Part shown: positions 1 to 5,493 of the stretch, one piece after another
Numbering within the stretch: the first letter of the stretch is position 1
Layout of the letters: each line of letters begins with the position of its first letter
NCBI GenBank assembly: GCA_030607655.1
Contig: JAUWJN010000157.1
Coordinates: 1 to 6,543, forward strand
Direction of reading: 5' to 3'
Origin: a bacterium
GTDB taxonomy: Bacteria; Armatimonadota; Zipacnadia; Zipacnadales; Zipacnadaceae
Length of the DNA stretch: 6,543 nucleotides
Notes under the pieces: generated by a model
Seen by the model: the letters and a program-made list of their open reading frames with translations, nothing else
The model's database searches: none
Told to the model about the DNA's origin: nothing
Program-made: the position numbers and the translations under genes

Positions 1-735
1 CACTGGCACCAAATCTACAACGACCCGCAAATCAATTACAGCCAGCCGTGGGAACGTGGGGTTCCCGAAGAAGAAGGGGGCACCACGGCCGGATACTATG
101 GGCACTTGACGGATGCCACATTATGCGAGGCTGAAGGGAGAGTATTCCTGATCTACCAGGGGGCGCAGACGCCGCTGGGAGTGGCCACCTTTGATGGCAC
201 ATTTGAACAGCTCGCCCAGCGGCTGGAGCAGCCGCCGCTTGCCAAGTGGAAGGAATCCCCCTATGGCATGGTTGAGGATGGCACCCTGAAAACCGCCGAT
301 AACGGCACAGAGCGAATGCCCCTGGTGGCAGAGGTGCCGGGCGTCGGGGAGCAGTACGTGGTGGAATCCCGTATCCAATGCTATGCCGGCCCGATACACC
401 GGGTGGCAGTGGTTATGCGCTATGCTGATGAGCACACCTTTGCTCGTTTCTGGCTTCACGACGCCGAGCACACGTATTATCAGGAACACCTCAAGGGCTT
501 TTTCAGTATACCGGTCAATATCGGCGCTAATTATGCCTGTGATGCGGGCTGGCACGATTGGGTGGTGGAGGTGGATGGTGAGCGAAACCGGCTGACCATA
601 GACGGGCGCGTGGTCGGAGAAGCCAAGCCCAGCCCGGCGTTGTTGCGGGAGTTAGCCGACCGACCCGTGCATATTGGCTTTTCGACCCTTGACACCTACG
701 CCAGCATTGATTATGTGCGGGTCCGCAAGGGGTAA
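1..735 (+). CDS. C-terminal part of a glycoside-hydrolase-like protein (propeller end plus lectin-like beta-sandwich), 5'-truncated
   Basis: The frame is open from base 1 (first residues HWHQIYNDPQ) to TAA at 733-735, so 244 residues are visible and the true start lies left of the window. A TTG at 106 is not a convincing start because the reading continues smoothly through it. Visible residues 1-76 look like the last blade of a GH43/GH32-type five-bladed propeller (DATLCEAEGRVFLIYQG, then GVATFDGTFEQL). Residues from about 82 to 243 look like a concanavalin-like beta-sandwich: alternating hydrophobic strands (YVVESRIQCY, VAVVMRY, WHDWVVEVDG, NRLTIDGRVVG) ending in ASIDYVRVRK, a typical closing strand. 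Such modules bind or cleave carbohydrate. The catalytic acids would be upstream, so activity and substrate cannot be judged. It could equally be an inactive propeller-lectin. The next gene to the right converges on it. Confidence 0.6.
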   Translation, partial: HWHQIYNDPQINYSQPWERGVPEEEGGTTAGYYGHLTDATLCEAEGRVFLIYQGAQTPLGVATFDGTFEQLAQRLEQPPLAKWKESPYGMVEDGTLKTADNGTERMPLVAEVPGVGEQYVVESRIQCYAGPIHRVAVVMRYADEHTFARFWLHDAEHTYYQEHLKGFFSIPVNIGANYACDAGWHDWVVEVDGERNRLTIDGRVVGEAKPSPALLRELADRPVHIGFSTLDTYASIDYVRVRKG

Positions 736-742
736 AGACAAA

Positions 743-773
743 GCCTAACTGGATGCCAGTGCCAGCACTAGGC
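743..773. terminator. Possible hairpin between convergent genes, no T tract
   Basis: GCCTA (743-747) pairs with TAGGC (769-773), and inside it ACTGG (748-752) pairs with CCAGT (756-760) around an ATG loop. The structure sits where the rightward gene ending at 735 meets the leftward deacetylase gene ending at 768, and it overlaps the latter's stop codon. No T run follows on either strand, so factor-independent termination is not supported. It may only slow RNA polymerase, or be chance. Confidence 0.2.
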
Positions 774-1811
774 CAAGTTCAGTCGGGTCCGGTGGGTGGT
801 GAGGGCATAGTCCAGATATTGATTGATACGCTCCGCTTGGGTCGGGTGAAGGGGTGGGGGAGATTCATCCTGTTCCCTGATAGGCTCGCCAACCAGGGCC
901 AGAATTGTATTTTCCACGGACAGCGCCAGTGCTGCCAAATGATAGCCGCCCTCCAGAATCAGCCCCAGGCGGCCTGGGCAAAGCTGCTGGGCAGATTGTG
1001 CCGCGAGCGCCGTCATCTGATAGAAGCCTGCCGCCGTCAGTGATAGGCCAGTCAGCGAGTCTTGCCAGTGAGCATCGTAGCCCGCTGATATCAAGATTAT
1101 ATCAGGCCCAAAATTGTCCAGGGCTGGGAGTATCAGCTCTTCCCAAGCCCGCAGGTAATGCTCATCGCGGGTGTCAGCAGGCACGGGAATATTGATAGTA
1201 GCGCCGGCGCCGTCATCAATGCCTACCTCGTCCACCGTGCCGGTCCCTGGATAGAAGGGCGACTGGTGCAGGGAGATATACAACACTTCGCCGCGATGGT
1301 AGAAGATCTCCTGGGTGCCATTGCCATGATGGGCGTCAAAGTCTACAATGGCCACCCGCGCAGCCCCCGATCGCAGAGCCGCCTCGGCAGCAATGGCTAC
1401 ATTATTGAAGAAGCAAAAGCCGCGGCCCTGGTCGGCATTAGCGTGATGGCCCGGAGGCCGCACCAGGCAAAGAACAGCCTCTATTTCGCCGTTCAGCAAG
1501 GCTTCAGTGGCCCTTATACACCCACCGGCGGCCAGCATCGCTGCCTGATAGGTCTGCTCGGTAGCATACGTGTCGGGATCCAAATCCCCGCCACCAGCCT
1601 CGCAAAGCTGCCGGAGGTGGTCAATATAGTGCGGCTGATGAACCCAAGCAACCTGCTCAGCAGTGGCCGGGCTGAAATCCAGGTGCTGTAACTCTCCCCA
1701 CAGGCCACGGTTCTGCAAACGCTCAACGATAACCTCCAGCCGCTGGGCATTCTCGGGATGCCAGGGCTGGCCATGTTCTAAGAATAGCGGATGATAGATG
1801 CAACCAATCAT
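768..1811 (-). CDS. Histone deacetylase-family protein (acetylpolyamine/acetoin-type deacetylase)
   Basis: 347 residues from ATG at 1811 to TAG at 768-770, the usual length for bacterial members of the arginase/deacetylase fold. The family's signature blocks are all present in order: RPPGHHA (118-124, paired active-site histidines 122/123), GFCFFNN (131-137), VDFDAHHGNGT (156-166), SLHQSPFYPGTG (180-191), SAGYDAH (242-248) and LEGGY (286-290). By analogy with characterised HDACs, Asp159, His161 and Asp246 bind zinc and Tyr290 stabilises the intermediate, so the enzyme should be active. Bacterial relatives remove acetyl groups from polyamines, acetoin-related substrates or protein lysines; the sequence does not say which. 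No signal peptide or membrane segment is visible, so it is cytoplasmic. The start lies 18 bases after the stop of the epimerase-like gene, suggesting co-transcription. GGCGAG before the ATG is a weak ribosome-binding site, which fits translation helped by the upstream gene. Confidence 0.93.
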   Translation of the reverse strand: MIGCIYHPLFLEHGQPWHPENAQRLEVIVERLQNRGLWGELQHLDFSPATAEQVAWVHQPHYIDHLRQLCEAGGGDLDPDTYATEQTYQAAMLAAGGCIRATEALLNGEIEAVLCLVRPPGHHANADQGRGFCFFNNVAIAAEAALRSGAARVAIVDFDAHHGNGTQEIFYHRGEVLYISLHQSPFYPGTGTVDEVGIDDGAGATINIPVPADTRDEHYLRAWEELILPALDNFGPDIILISAGYDAHWQDSLTGLSLTAAGFYQMTALAAQSAQQLCPGRLGLILEGGYHLAALALSVENTILALVGEPIREQDESPPPLHPTQAERINQYLDYALTTHRTRLNLA

Positions 1812-1829
1812 ATTACGATTCTACTCGCC

Positions 1830-2660
1830 CTAGATCTCGGCTGCTACCTCCAGCGCTTGTTTCAGTGTCTCCAGGCCCCGCGAGGCGTGTTCGATGGGCT
1901 CCGGCTCAAAGTCGAATACCTCAATGGAGCAGTAGCCCTCGTAGCCAATATCTAACAAGGCCCGCATTATGGGCACAAAATCGGTCTCCCCCCAGCCCGG
2001 GGCGCGCTTGTTATTGTCATTGCAGTGGAAATGACCTAGTAAGGAACTGGTTTTGCGAATCTCGGCGGGGAAGTCTGCTTCTACCTGGGTGCCGCTGTAG
2101 CAGTCCAGTATCACTTTCACGTTGGGCAGGTTTATTTCCTGGACCATCTGGCGAGCTTCTTCGGCGCGGACGATGAAATTATTATTGGTAGCCGGCGCCA
2201 ACGGCTCGATACAGATGTTAAAGTTCCCGGCGCCAGGCACCTGGGCCGAAGCAATCATCGCCTCCTTGAACCACTCCCAGGCCTGGTCATAGGTTACAGG
2301 CGGCTGCACCGAGCGCTGCTCCGGCGAGCCGACGACCTCCAGCGTCCCCCCGATCTCGAACCCGAACGTGACCAGATCCTGGAGGTACTCGATGGTTCGC
2401 CGGCGAACTTGAGCATCAGGGTGGGTGACATGATAACCCTCGGTGCCGGCCAGCAGCCAGTGGATGCCAGCTACCTCCACGCCAAATTCTGCCGAAAGCT
2501 GGCCTATCTGGGCGCGGGGCGCGAGGGTGATCTCACGCACCGAGCTGGCAATAGTGAAGGGCGCAATCTCGATGGCGTCGAAACCTATTTCAGCCGCTGC
2601 TTCAAACTGATCGGGCAATGACCAGTCCTGAAATATCTCATTGCAGATGCAGAACTTCAT
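1830..2660 (-). CDS. Sugar phosphate isomerase/epimerase-like TIM-barrel protein (AP_endonuc_2 / xylose isomerase-like family)
   Basis: 276 residues, ATG at 2660, with GGGAGGA (complement of 2667-2673) six bases ahead, a strong ribosome-binding site that fixes the start. Barrel strands are recognisable: MKFCICNEI at the N-terminus, FDAIEIAP (27-34), VEVAGIHWLL (61-70), ICIEPLA (149-155), VKVILDCYSG (181-190), LLGHFHCND (207-215), YCSIEVFDFEP (243-253). Glu152, Asp186, His212 and Glu247 occupy the spacing of the divalent-metal ligands in D-tagatose/D-psicose 3-epimerases, so a metal-dependent ketose or inositol-type isomerisation or epimerisation is likely. The exact sugar cannot be read from sequence. 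IOLE/hydroxypyruvate-isomerase-like and L-ribulose-5-phosphate-epimerase-like relatives remain possible. It heads a leftward pair with the deacetylase gene. A carbohydrate-related protein is encoded nearby on the other strand, giving weak support for a sugar-use role. Confidence 0.88.
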   Translation of the reverse strand: MKFCICNEIFQDWSLPDQFEAAAEIGFDAIEIAPFTIASSVREITLAPRAQIGQLSAEFGVEVAGIHWLLAGTEGYHVTHPDAQVRRRTIEYLQDLVTFGFEIGGTLEVVGSPEQRSVQPPVTYDQAWEWFKEAMIASAQVPGAGNFNICIEPLAPATNNNFIVRAEEARQMVQEINLPNVKVILDCYSGTQVEADFPAEIRKTSSLLGHFHCNDNNKRAPGWGETDFVPIMRALLDIGYEGYCSIEVFDFEPEPIEHASRGLETLKQALEVAAEI

Positions 2661-2825
2661 AGGTCTTCCTCCCGGGATGAGAAAGTTGCGGTAGTCATAA
2701 CTCTACGGACATCGGCGAGCCGGTATATCATTACATAGGCTGGCGCCGCTGAGATACATAACGACTATTCGCGTCAGATAGAGCCATACCTTCACGGCGG
2801 CCACTTGGCCAGGAGGTTTATGTAG
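2661..2825. promoter_or_regulatory. Divergent intergenic region, promoters not clearly resolved
   Basis: The leftward epimerase-deacetylase pair and the rightward PH-domain gene diverge here, so promoters for both should lie in these 165 bases. A+T-rich hexamers are present (TATATCATTACAT near 2725-2737, GATACATAAC near 2752-2762), but I could not pair any with a good -35 box at 16-18 bases. A 12-base palindrome GGCCACTTGGCC (2799-2810) touches the AGGAGG (2811-2816) of the rightward gene. ATG-TAG at 2820-2825 forms a start-stop pair immediately before the real ATG at 2826 and could draw off some initiating ribosomes. Confidence 0.35.
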
Positions 2826-3353
2826 ATGCTGCTGGAGCACCGTATCATAATTGAGGAAAGGCCTAGCAGTCCCCGGCGGCTGGTCTGGGGGGCGATTGCT
2901 GCCTTTGGAATCCCGCTGCTAATGGGGATATTACCCTGCGCGCGCCGGCGGCCGGGGCGCGTCGGCGAGGCGGGGGTGTGGGCCATGGTAGCCACGGGTG
3001 GAGGACTGTATTTCCTGGGCTGGCGCCTCCCGCTGCGGTATCTGCTCACCGACACCCATCTGCGGGTAAGCCGCGGCCTGTTAAATGGCCGGTGGGTACC
3101 CCTGGATCAGATTAACCTGATATGCCGGGCCTCACGCGAGGATGAGGGGACCTATGCGGGCTTTACCGCCTTATCTGATGACGGCGAGCCAGTCATAATA
3201 AATCCTGATCTGCCGCCTGAGCTACGCATTGCCTTTACTCCCAGCAGTAAGTTCCTCAAGACTCTGTTCTGGGCCACCAACCGCCGCGACTTCGACCCCT
3301 GGCCCCAGCCCTCTGAAGACACCCAGTACCTGGTCCTCACAATTGCGCCCTAG
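2826..3353 (+). CDS. Small membrane protein with bacterial PH (bPH2/DUF304-like) domain
   Basis: 175 residues. ATG at 2826 follows AGGAGG (2811-2816) at nine bases; an ATG at 2820 is followed at once by TAG and is excluded. Two hydrophobic segments (about 19-38 WGAIAAFGIPLLMGILP and 49-67 GVWAMVATGGGLYFLGW) flank a very basic stretch, ARRRPGRVG (39-47). The rest is probably cytoplasmic and resembles the bacterial pleckstrin-homology fold: RYLLTDTHLRVSRGLLNGRWVPLDQI (71-96) matches the family pattern 'Y.lT..rl.v..Gl......pl..I', followed by further strands (GFTALSDDGEPVII) and a helix near 138-150. Proteins of this YdbS/YdbT-like class are small membrane proteins, mostly of unknown function. 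No partner can be read from context: it stands alone, divergent from the epimerase operon and convergent with the TrkA-C gene. Confidence 0.72.
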   Translation: MLLEHRIIIEERPSSPRRLVWGAIAAFGIPLLMGILPCARRRPGRVGEAGVWAMVATGGGLYFLGWRLPLRYLLTDTHLRVSRGLLNGRWVPLDQINLICRASREDEGTYAGFTALSDDGEPVIINPDLPPELRIAFTPSSKFLKTLFWATNRRDFDPWPQPSEDTQYLVLTIAP

Positions 3354-3373
3354 ACATTGACCTAGGCCGGCGC
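3345..3373. terminator. Possible shared hairpin built from two convergent stop codons
   Basis: CCTAG (3349-3353) and CTAGG (3362-3366) form a dyad around the 8-base gap acattgac. GCGC (3345-3348) and GCGC (3370-3373) can extend it past a three-base bulge. The arms contain the TAG stops of both convergent genes (3351-3353 on the plus strand, 3362-3364 on the minus). There is no T run on either strand, so this is at best a weak bidirectional terminator or an end-protecting structure. Confidence 0.25.
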
Positions 3374-4054
3374 AGGGGACGGCGGGCGAATTATCTGGGG
3401 CAACTGGTCAAGCTGCCCGTAAACCACCAGCCAGTCGCCCATCTGCACGGAGTCAGTCCCCTTAGGAGAGGGGATAAGCTTATCGTCTCGCTCGATGGCC
3501 AATATCAAGACCCCCTGGTCACGGGGCCGGGTTTCGGCGAGGGTTTTGCCGGCGAACTGACACCCCTCCGGCACCTGCACTCGCACGATGCTCCAGCCCT
3601 CTGTCTGCTGGAGCAGCTCCTGGATCTGGGCGGGAGTCAAGTGGGCACGTTGTTCGAGCTGGCGCTTGATGGCTCGGTCAATGCGATCAGCCAGTCGGGG
3701 CCAGATTATTACTTGATATATTAGATACAAAACCAGGCCCACGGCGACAATCTGGAGCACCACTACCAGGGCATCTTCACTCATGGTGAAGGTCCGCACC
3801 AGGCTGGCAATGACGGTGATGAGACCCGCATTGCCCAGCAGGATCAAAATGGACACAATGCGGCGCCGCTGGGGGTGCCCGACGACTTCTTCCGCTTCGC
3901 GAGTGGTAAATCCGGTGCCGCTAAAGGCCGACAGGGCCTGAAACCGGGCCACCGTGCGCTCCAAACCGGTTAGCTCCAGCGCCACGGCTCCAATCCTTAC
4001 CACTACTATTGATAGCGCAATTGCCGCCAGGAGTATGATCACACCTGCACTCAT
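3362..4054 (-). CDS. Membrane protein with one TrkH-like pore repeat and a C-terminal TrkA-C (RCK_C) domain
   Basis: 230 residues. ATG at 4054 is preceded by GAGGAGG (complement of 4061-4067) at six bases. N-terminal helix at about 4-28, hydrophobic helices at about 66-86 and 95-118. Between the first two lies FQALSAFSGTGFTTREAEE (38-56), which resembles the pore loop and selectivity-filter region of TrkH/KtrB (SAF..GF type), followed by RRRIVSILILLGNAGLI, like the helix after that loop. Residues 155-222 are a TrkA-C domain (IVRVQVPEGCQFAGKTLAE, GVLILAIERDDKLIPSPKGTDSVQMGDWLVVYG), the small ligand-binding module that in RCK and transporter proteins senses nucleotides such as c-di-AMP; the ligand here is unknown. 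A role in cation flux or its sensing at the membrane is inferred. It follows the HTH gene on the same strand after 185 bases, so the two may be co-transcribed. Confidence 0.8.
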   Translation of the reverse strand: MSAGVIILLAAIALSIVVVRIGAVALELTGLERTVARFQALSAFSGTGFTTREAEEVVGHPQRRRIVSILILLGNAGLITVIASLVRTFTMSEDALVVVLQIVAVGLVLYLIYQVIIWPRLADRIDRAIKRQLEQRAHLTPAQIQELLQQTEGWSIVRVQVPEGCQFAGKTLAETRPRDQGVLILAIERDDKLIPSPKGTDSVQMGDWLVVYGQLDQLPQIIRPPSPAPA

Positions 4055-4112
4055 CGTCAGCCTCCTCGGAGCGATTTGCCGCCACCAGTGCCGCGCAGGA
4101 CAATATGCCTAC

Positions 4113-4144
4113 GGGCGGGGGAGAAGCTGTCCGCCCCGCAGCTT
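4113..4144 (-). promoter_or_regulatory. Possible H-type pseudoknot in the leader of the TrkA-C gene
   Basis: On the minus-strand RNA, AAGCTG (4144-4139) pairs with CAGCTT (4129-4124), and GGGCGG (4136-4131), lying in that loop, pairs with CCGCCC (4118-4113) just outside it. Connecting loops are 2, 1 and 5 nt, which is sterically suitable for an H-type pseudoknot with two perfect 6-bp stems. It ends about 58 bases before the ATG at 4054. The region is very G+C-rich, so chance complementarity is a real alternative. The rest of 4055-4239 holds no gene that I can support. Confidence 0.3.
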
Positions 4145-4239
4145 ATCGCCCGGGCGCCAGACAGCAACCACCTCCGCTGGAGCGGCGATGCTACGGCTAA
4201 TTTCTACACCGCGTCGGCTTTTCCTGCCGCGGTCAGCCG

Positions 4240-4827
4240 TTAGTCAAGGTCATGCATAAGGTACCACCTCCGGGTGCAGAAGCCGGTACGGAGGCAGGCC
4301 TCCTGGCCGACCTTACAGTGGCGCTCACTATGATAGGCGTAGCGGCGACTGTCCTCATAGTAGGCGGCGCGGATGGCTTCATCTTGAGTGAGCAGCTCAT
4401 CCGGGTCAACCGCGGCGGCGGCCAGCAGGCCGATAGCCCTTGTTACCCACCGGCGGGCCTGACTAAGGTTGACGCCTAACTGCTCGCCAATTTCTTTGAA
4501 GGTCAGGCCCTTCATCCTGAGCCGCAGTGCCTGCCTGTTTTCCCGGCGCATAGGGGTCTGCGCCAGCAACCGTAGACAAGCTCTCGTCAGGCTGGCGAGG
4601 GGAGGCTGGGGCTGGTTAATCCCGGCTAGCGGCAAATTGCCGTCCGCCTGGGACAGGTGCCGGATCCAGGCCGCAGTGTAGAAGGGGTACTCGCCGCGGC
4701 CCATCCGCTCTACGCTTTCGCGTAAGAGCCCATCCGCTAGTTCCTCGCGCTCCTCTCGTGATAGTTCTGCCAGTTCCCTCTGCTGAGATACTGCTGTGGG
4801 GCTGGGGTATTCGTGGGACACTGTCAT
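4240..4827 (-). CDS. Sigma-70 region 4-like HTH protein with Cys/His-rich C-terminus
   Basis: 195 residues if started at ATG 4827. I prefer this because AGGAAGGTGA (complement of 4833-4842) then sits at a proper distance. A GTG at 4836 would add three residues but lies almost on top of that site. Numbering from the ATG, residues about 94-136 (NRQALRLRMKGLTFKEIGEQLG then SQARRWVTRA) are a helix-turn-helix of the sigma region 4 / LuxR style. The N-terminal 50 residues are charged and probably helical, and a proline-rich stretch (72-77) follows. The C-terminus has H166, H170, C171, C178, C184 and H192 within 27 residues (YHSERHC, EACLRTGFC, RRWYLMHD), suggesting a metal site. It lacks sigma region 2, so it is not a complete sigma factor; a DNA-binding regulator is likely. 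I do not recognise the family. Its long upstream non-coding region has several dyads and the paired small RNAs. Confidence 0.68.
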   Translation of the reverse strand: MTVSHEYPSPTAVSQQRELAELSREEREELADGLLRESVERMGRGEYPFYTAAWIRHLSQADGNLPLAGINQPQPPLASLTRACLRLLAQTPMRRENRQALRLRMKGLTFKEIGEQLGVNLSQARRWVTRAIGLLAAAAVDPDELLTQDEAIRAAYYEDSRRYAYHSERHCKVGQEACLRTGFCTRRWYLMHDLD

Positions 4828-4865
4828 CTGACTCACCTTCCTCGTAGGCTGGAGTGACAGTGTCA
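4817..4865 (-). promoter_or_regulatory. Start-codon hairpin / paired TGACANTGTCA dyads at the HTH gene
   Basis: TGACAGTGTCA (4855-4865) is a perfect 11-base dyad in the 5' leader, and GGACACTGTCA (4816-4826), one mismatch from the same dyad, spans the first codons. Their centres are 39 bases apart. In the minus-strand RNA the two pair perfectly over 10 bp (4864-4855 with 4826-4817). This traps two bases of the ATG at 4827-4825 in the stem and leaves the ribosome-binding site in a 28-nt loop. Either reading, two operator copies or a translation-blocking hairpin, is compatible with autoregulation of this HTH gene. Confidence 0.45.
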
Positions 4866-4920
4866 GCGTAGTCGCCAGGCGATTGGCGAGTCTTTGGCGA
4901 GGTATGGTATTTTCGTGGGC

Positions 4921-4938
4921 AGCCTATTGTATTAGGCT
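4921..4938 (-). promoter_or_regulatory. Dyad overlapping a possible -10 box upstream of the HTH gene
   Basis: AGCCTA (4921-4926) and TAGGCT (4933-4938) form a perfect dyad around TTGTAT. Read on the minus strand the element is AGCCTAATACAATAGGCT, containing TACAAT, five of six matches to the -10 consensus. A transcript would start near 4919 and give a leader of about 90 nt for the HTH gene. No good -35 box lies 16-18 bases further upstream, so an activator or a different promoter type would be needed. A repressor bound to the dyad would cover the -10. Confidence 0.3.
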
Positions 4939-5028
4939 TGGACGGCGTAGATATGCCTAAGATGGGGTGAACTTGAGGACCGGTGGTCCCCGTGGTCGCA
5001 GGTAGATGGGGCGGGGTAAGAACAACTA

Positions 5029-5053
5029 GCCCGACTAACCAGGTTAGTCCGGC
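5029..5053. promoter_or_regulatory. 25-base near-perfect palindrome, operator-like
   Basis: GACTAACC (5033-5040), a central A, and GGTTAGTC (5042-5049) form a perfect dyad. After one C/C mismatch it extends by GCC (5029-5031) and GGC (5051-5053), giving 12-base arms with one mismatch. No T tract follows, so it is not a typical terminator. It lies about 200 bases upstream of the HTH start and about 125 bases upstream of the first small RNA copy. The left half, GACTAACCA, recurs at 5429-5437. Confidence 0.4.
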
Positions 5054-5176
5054 GGGGAACTGCTCAGGGCAGCGTCGTAACCGCTCTCGCTTCATCAACG
5101 AAGCGCCTCACCCCCTGGCGATACGCACCAGCCGAATGAATGGAGAGAGGACGTTACGACGGCAGCAATAACAGTG

Positions 5177-5254
5177 GTGTGTGGAGGGCGTAACTCCCTC
5201 TCCCCCTGCCTCCCCGCAGTGACACTGTTGGAAGGTGGCTGACTGCGGGGCGCA
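5177..5254 (+). ncRNA. Structured RNA, copy A of a duplicated small RNA (degenerate or differently regulated)
   Basis: This segment aligns with the RNA at 5549-5628 at a constant upstream offset of 373 bases. Both have GTGTGG followed by a G-rich arm, YGTAAC, a C-rich arm, then TGACAC and an identical 16-base block GGAAGGTGGCTGACTG (5230-5245). Hairpin 1: GGAGGG (5183-5188) with CCCTCT (5196-5201), loop CGTAACT. Hairpin 2: CCCCGCAG (5212-5219) with CTGCGGGG (5243-5250). Against copy B, two of the eight stem pairs differ on both sides with pairing kept (G-C to A-T, C-G to T-A), and one changes from C-G to T-G. At the position matching copy B's promoter there are only TGGAGA (5141-5146) and AGCAAT (5164-5169) with the same 17-base spacer, a weak promoter. 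No T tract follows the hairpin. It may be an old duplicate, or be transcribed from elsewhere. I recognise no family. Confidence 0.55.
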
Positions 5255-5289
5255 CAGAAATCGGTCTTGTCTACCTACAGCCAAGCACG

Positions 5290-5379
5290 ATTTCTTGAGT
5301 TATATTTTCTACTTCCTTGAGCATTTACCTTCCTGTGAGCAACTTTTTCTCAAGAAATTTTGATTCACACTGAAGGTAA
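5290..5379. repeat. A+T-rich island with interleaved inverted repeats
   Basis: Bases 5281-5400 are about 36% G+C by my count, far below the surroundings. ATTTCTTGAG (5290-5299) has a perfect 10-base inverse at 5349-5358. A near copy, TTCCTTGAG (5313-5321), is a direct repeat 22 bases after 5291 and could compete for the same partner. A second dyad, TTACCTTC plus TGTGA (5325-5338), pairs with TCACA plus GAAGGTAA (5365-5379) with a small bulge. The two dyads interleave, so as RNA they would form either alternative structures or a pseudoknot. As DNA, the three TTNCTTGAG copies look like binding sites. There is no coding potential here. Confidence 0.45.
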
Positions 5380-5428
5380 TATGAGAAAGTATCCAGCATC
5401 GCGGAAGATAGAGGCACGGGGGCGAGAA

Positions 5429-5449
5429 GACTAACCAAGTGAGGTTGCC
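5429..5449 (+). repeat. Half-operator repeat and imperfect direct repeat flanking the small RNA gene
   Basis: GACTAACCA (5429-5437) repeats the left half of the palindrome at 5029-5053, here with GGTT only six bases after GACTAACC as a partial second half. The overlapping CCAAGTGAGGTTGCC (5435-5449) recurs with two differences at 5666-5681 (CCAAGGGGAGGTTGCC), so similar sequences lie on both sides of the small RNA gene. This may be a regulator's binding site or chance. Confidence 0.25.
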
Positions 5450-5493
5450 AATTGCAGGCCATTATCTCAGCCTGTCGGTTACAATTTGTTTAC

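Noticed and set aside
1158..1691. Rightward 177-codon open frame inside the deacetylase gene
   Set aside because: It is antisense to a gene with every HDAC signature motif intact; no domain is visible in the frame.
4616..5098. Leftward open frame of 160 codons overlapping the HTH gene and its leader
   Set aside because: It overlaps the HTH coding region in another frame, has low-complexity Pro/Arg/Thr content and no recognisable domain; it is a shadow frame.
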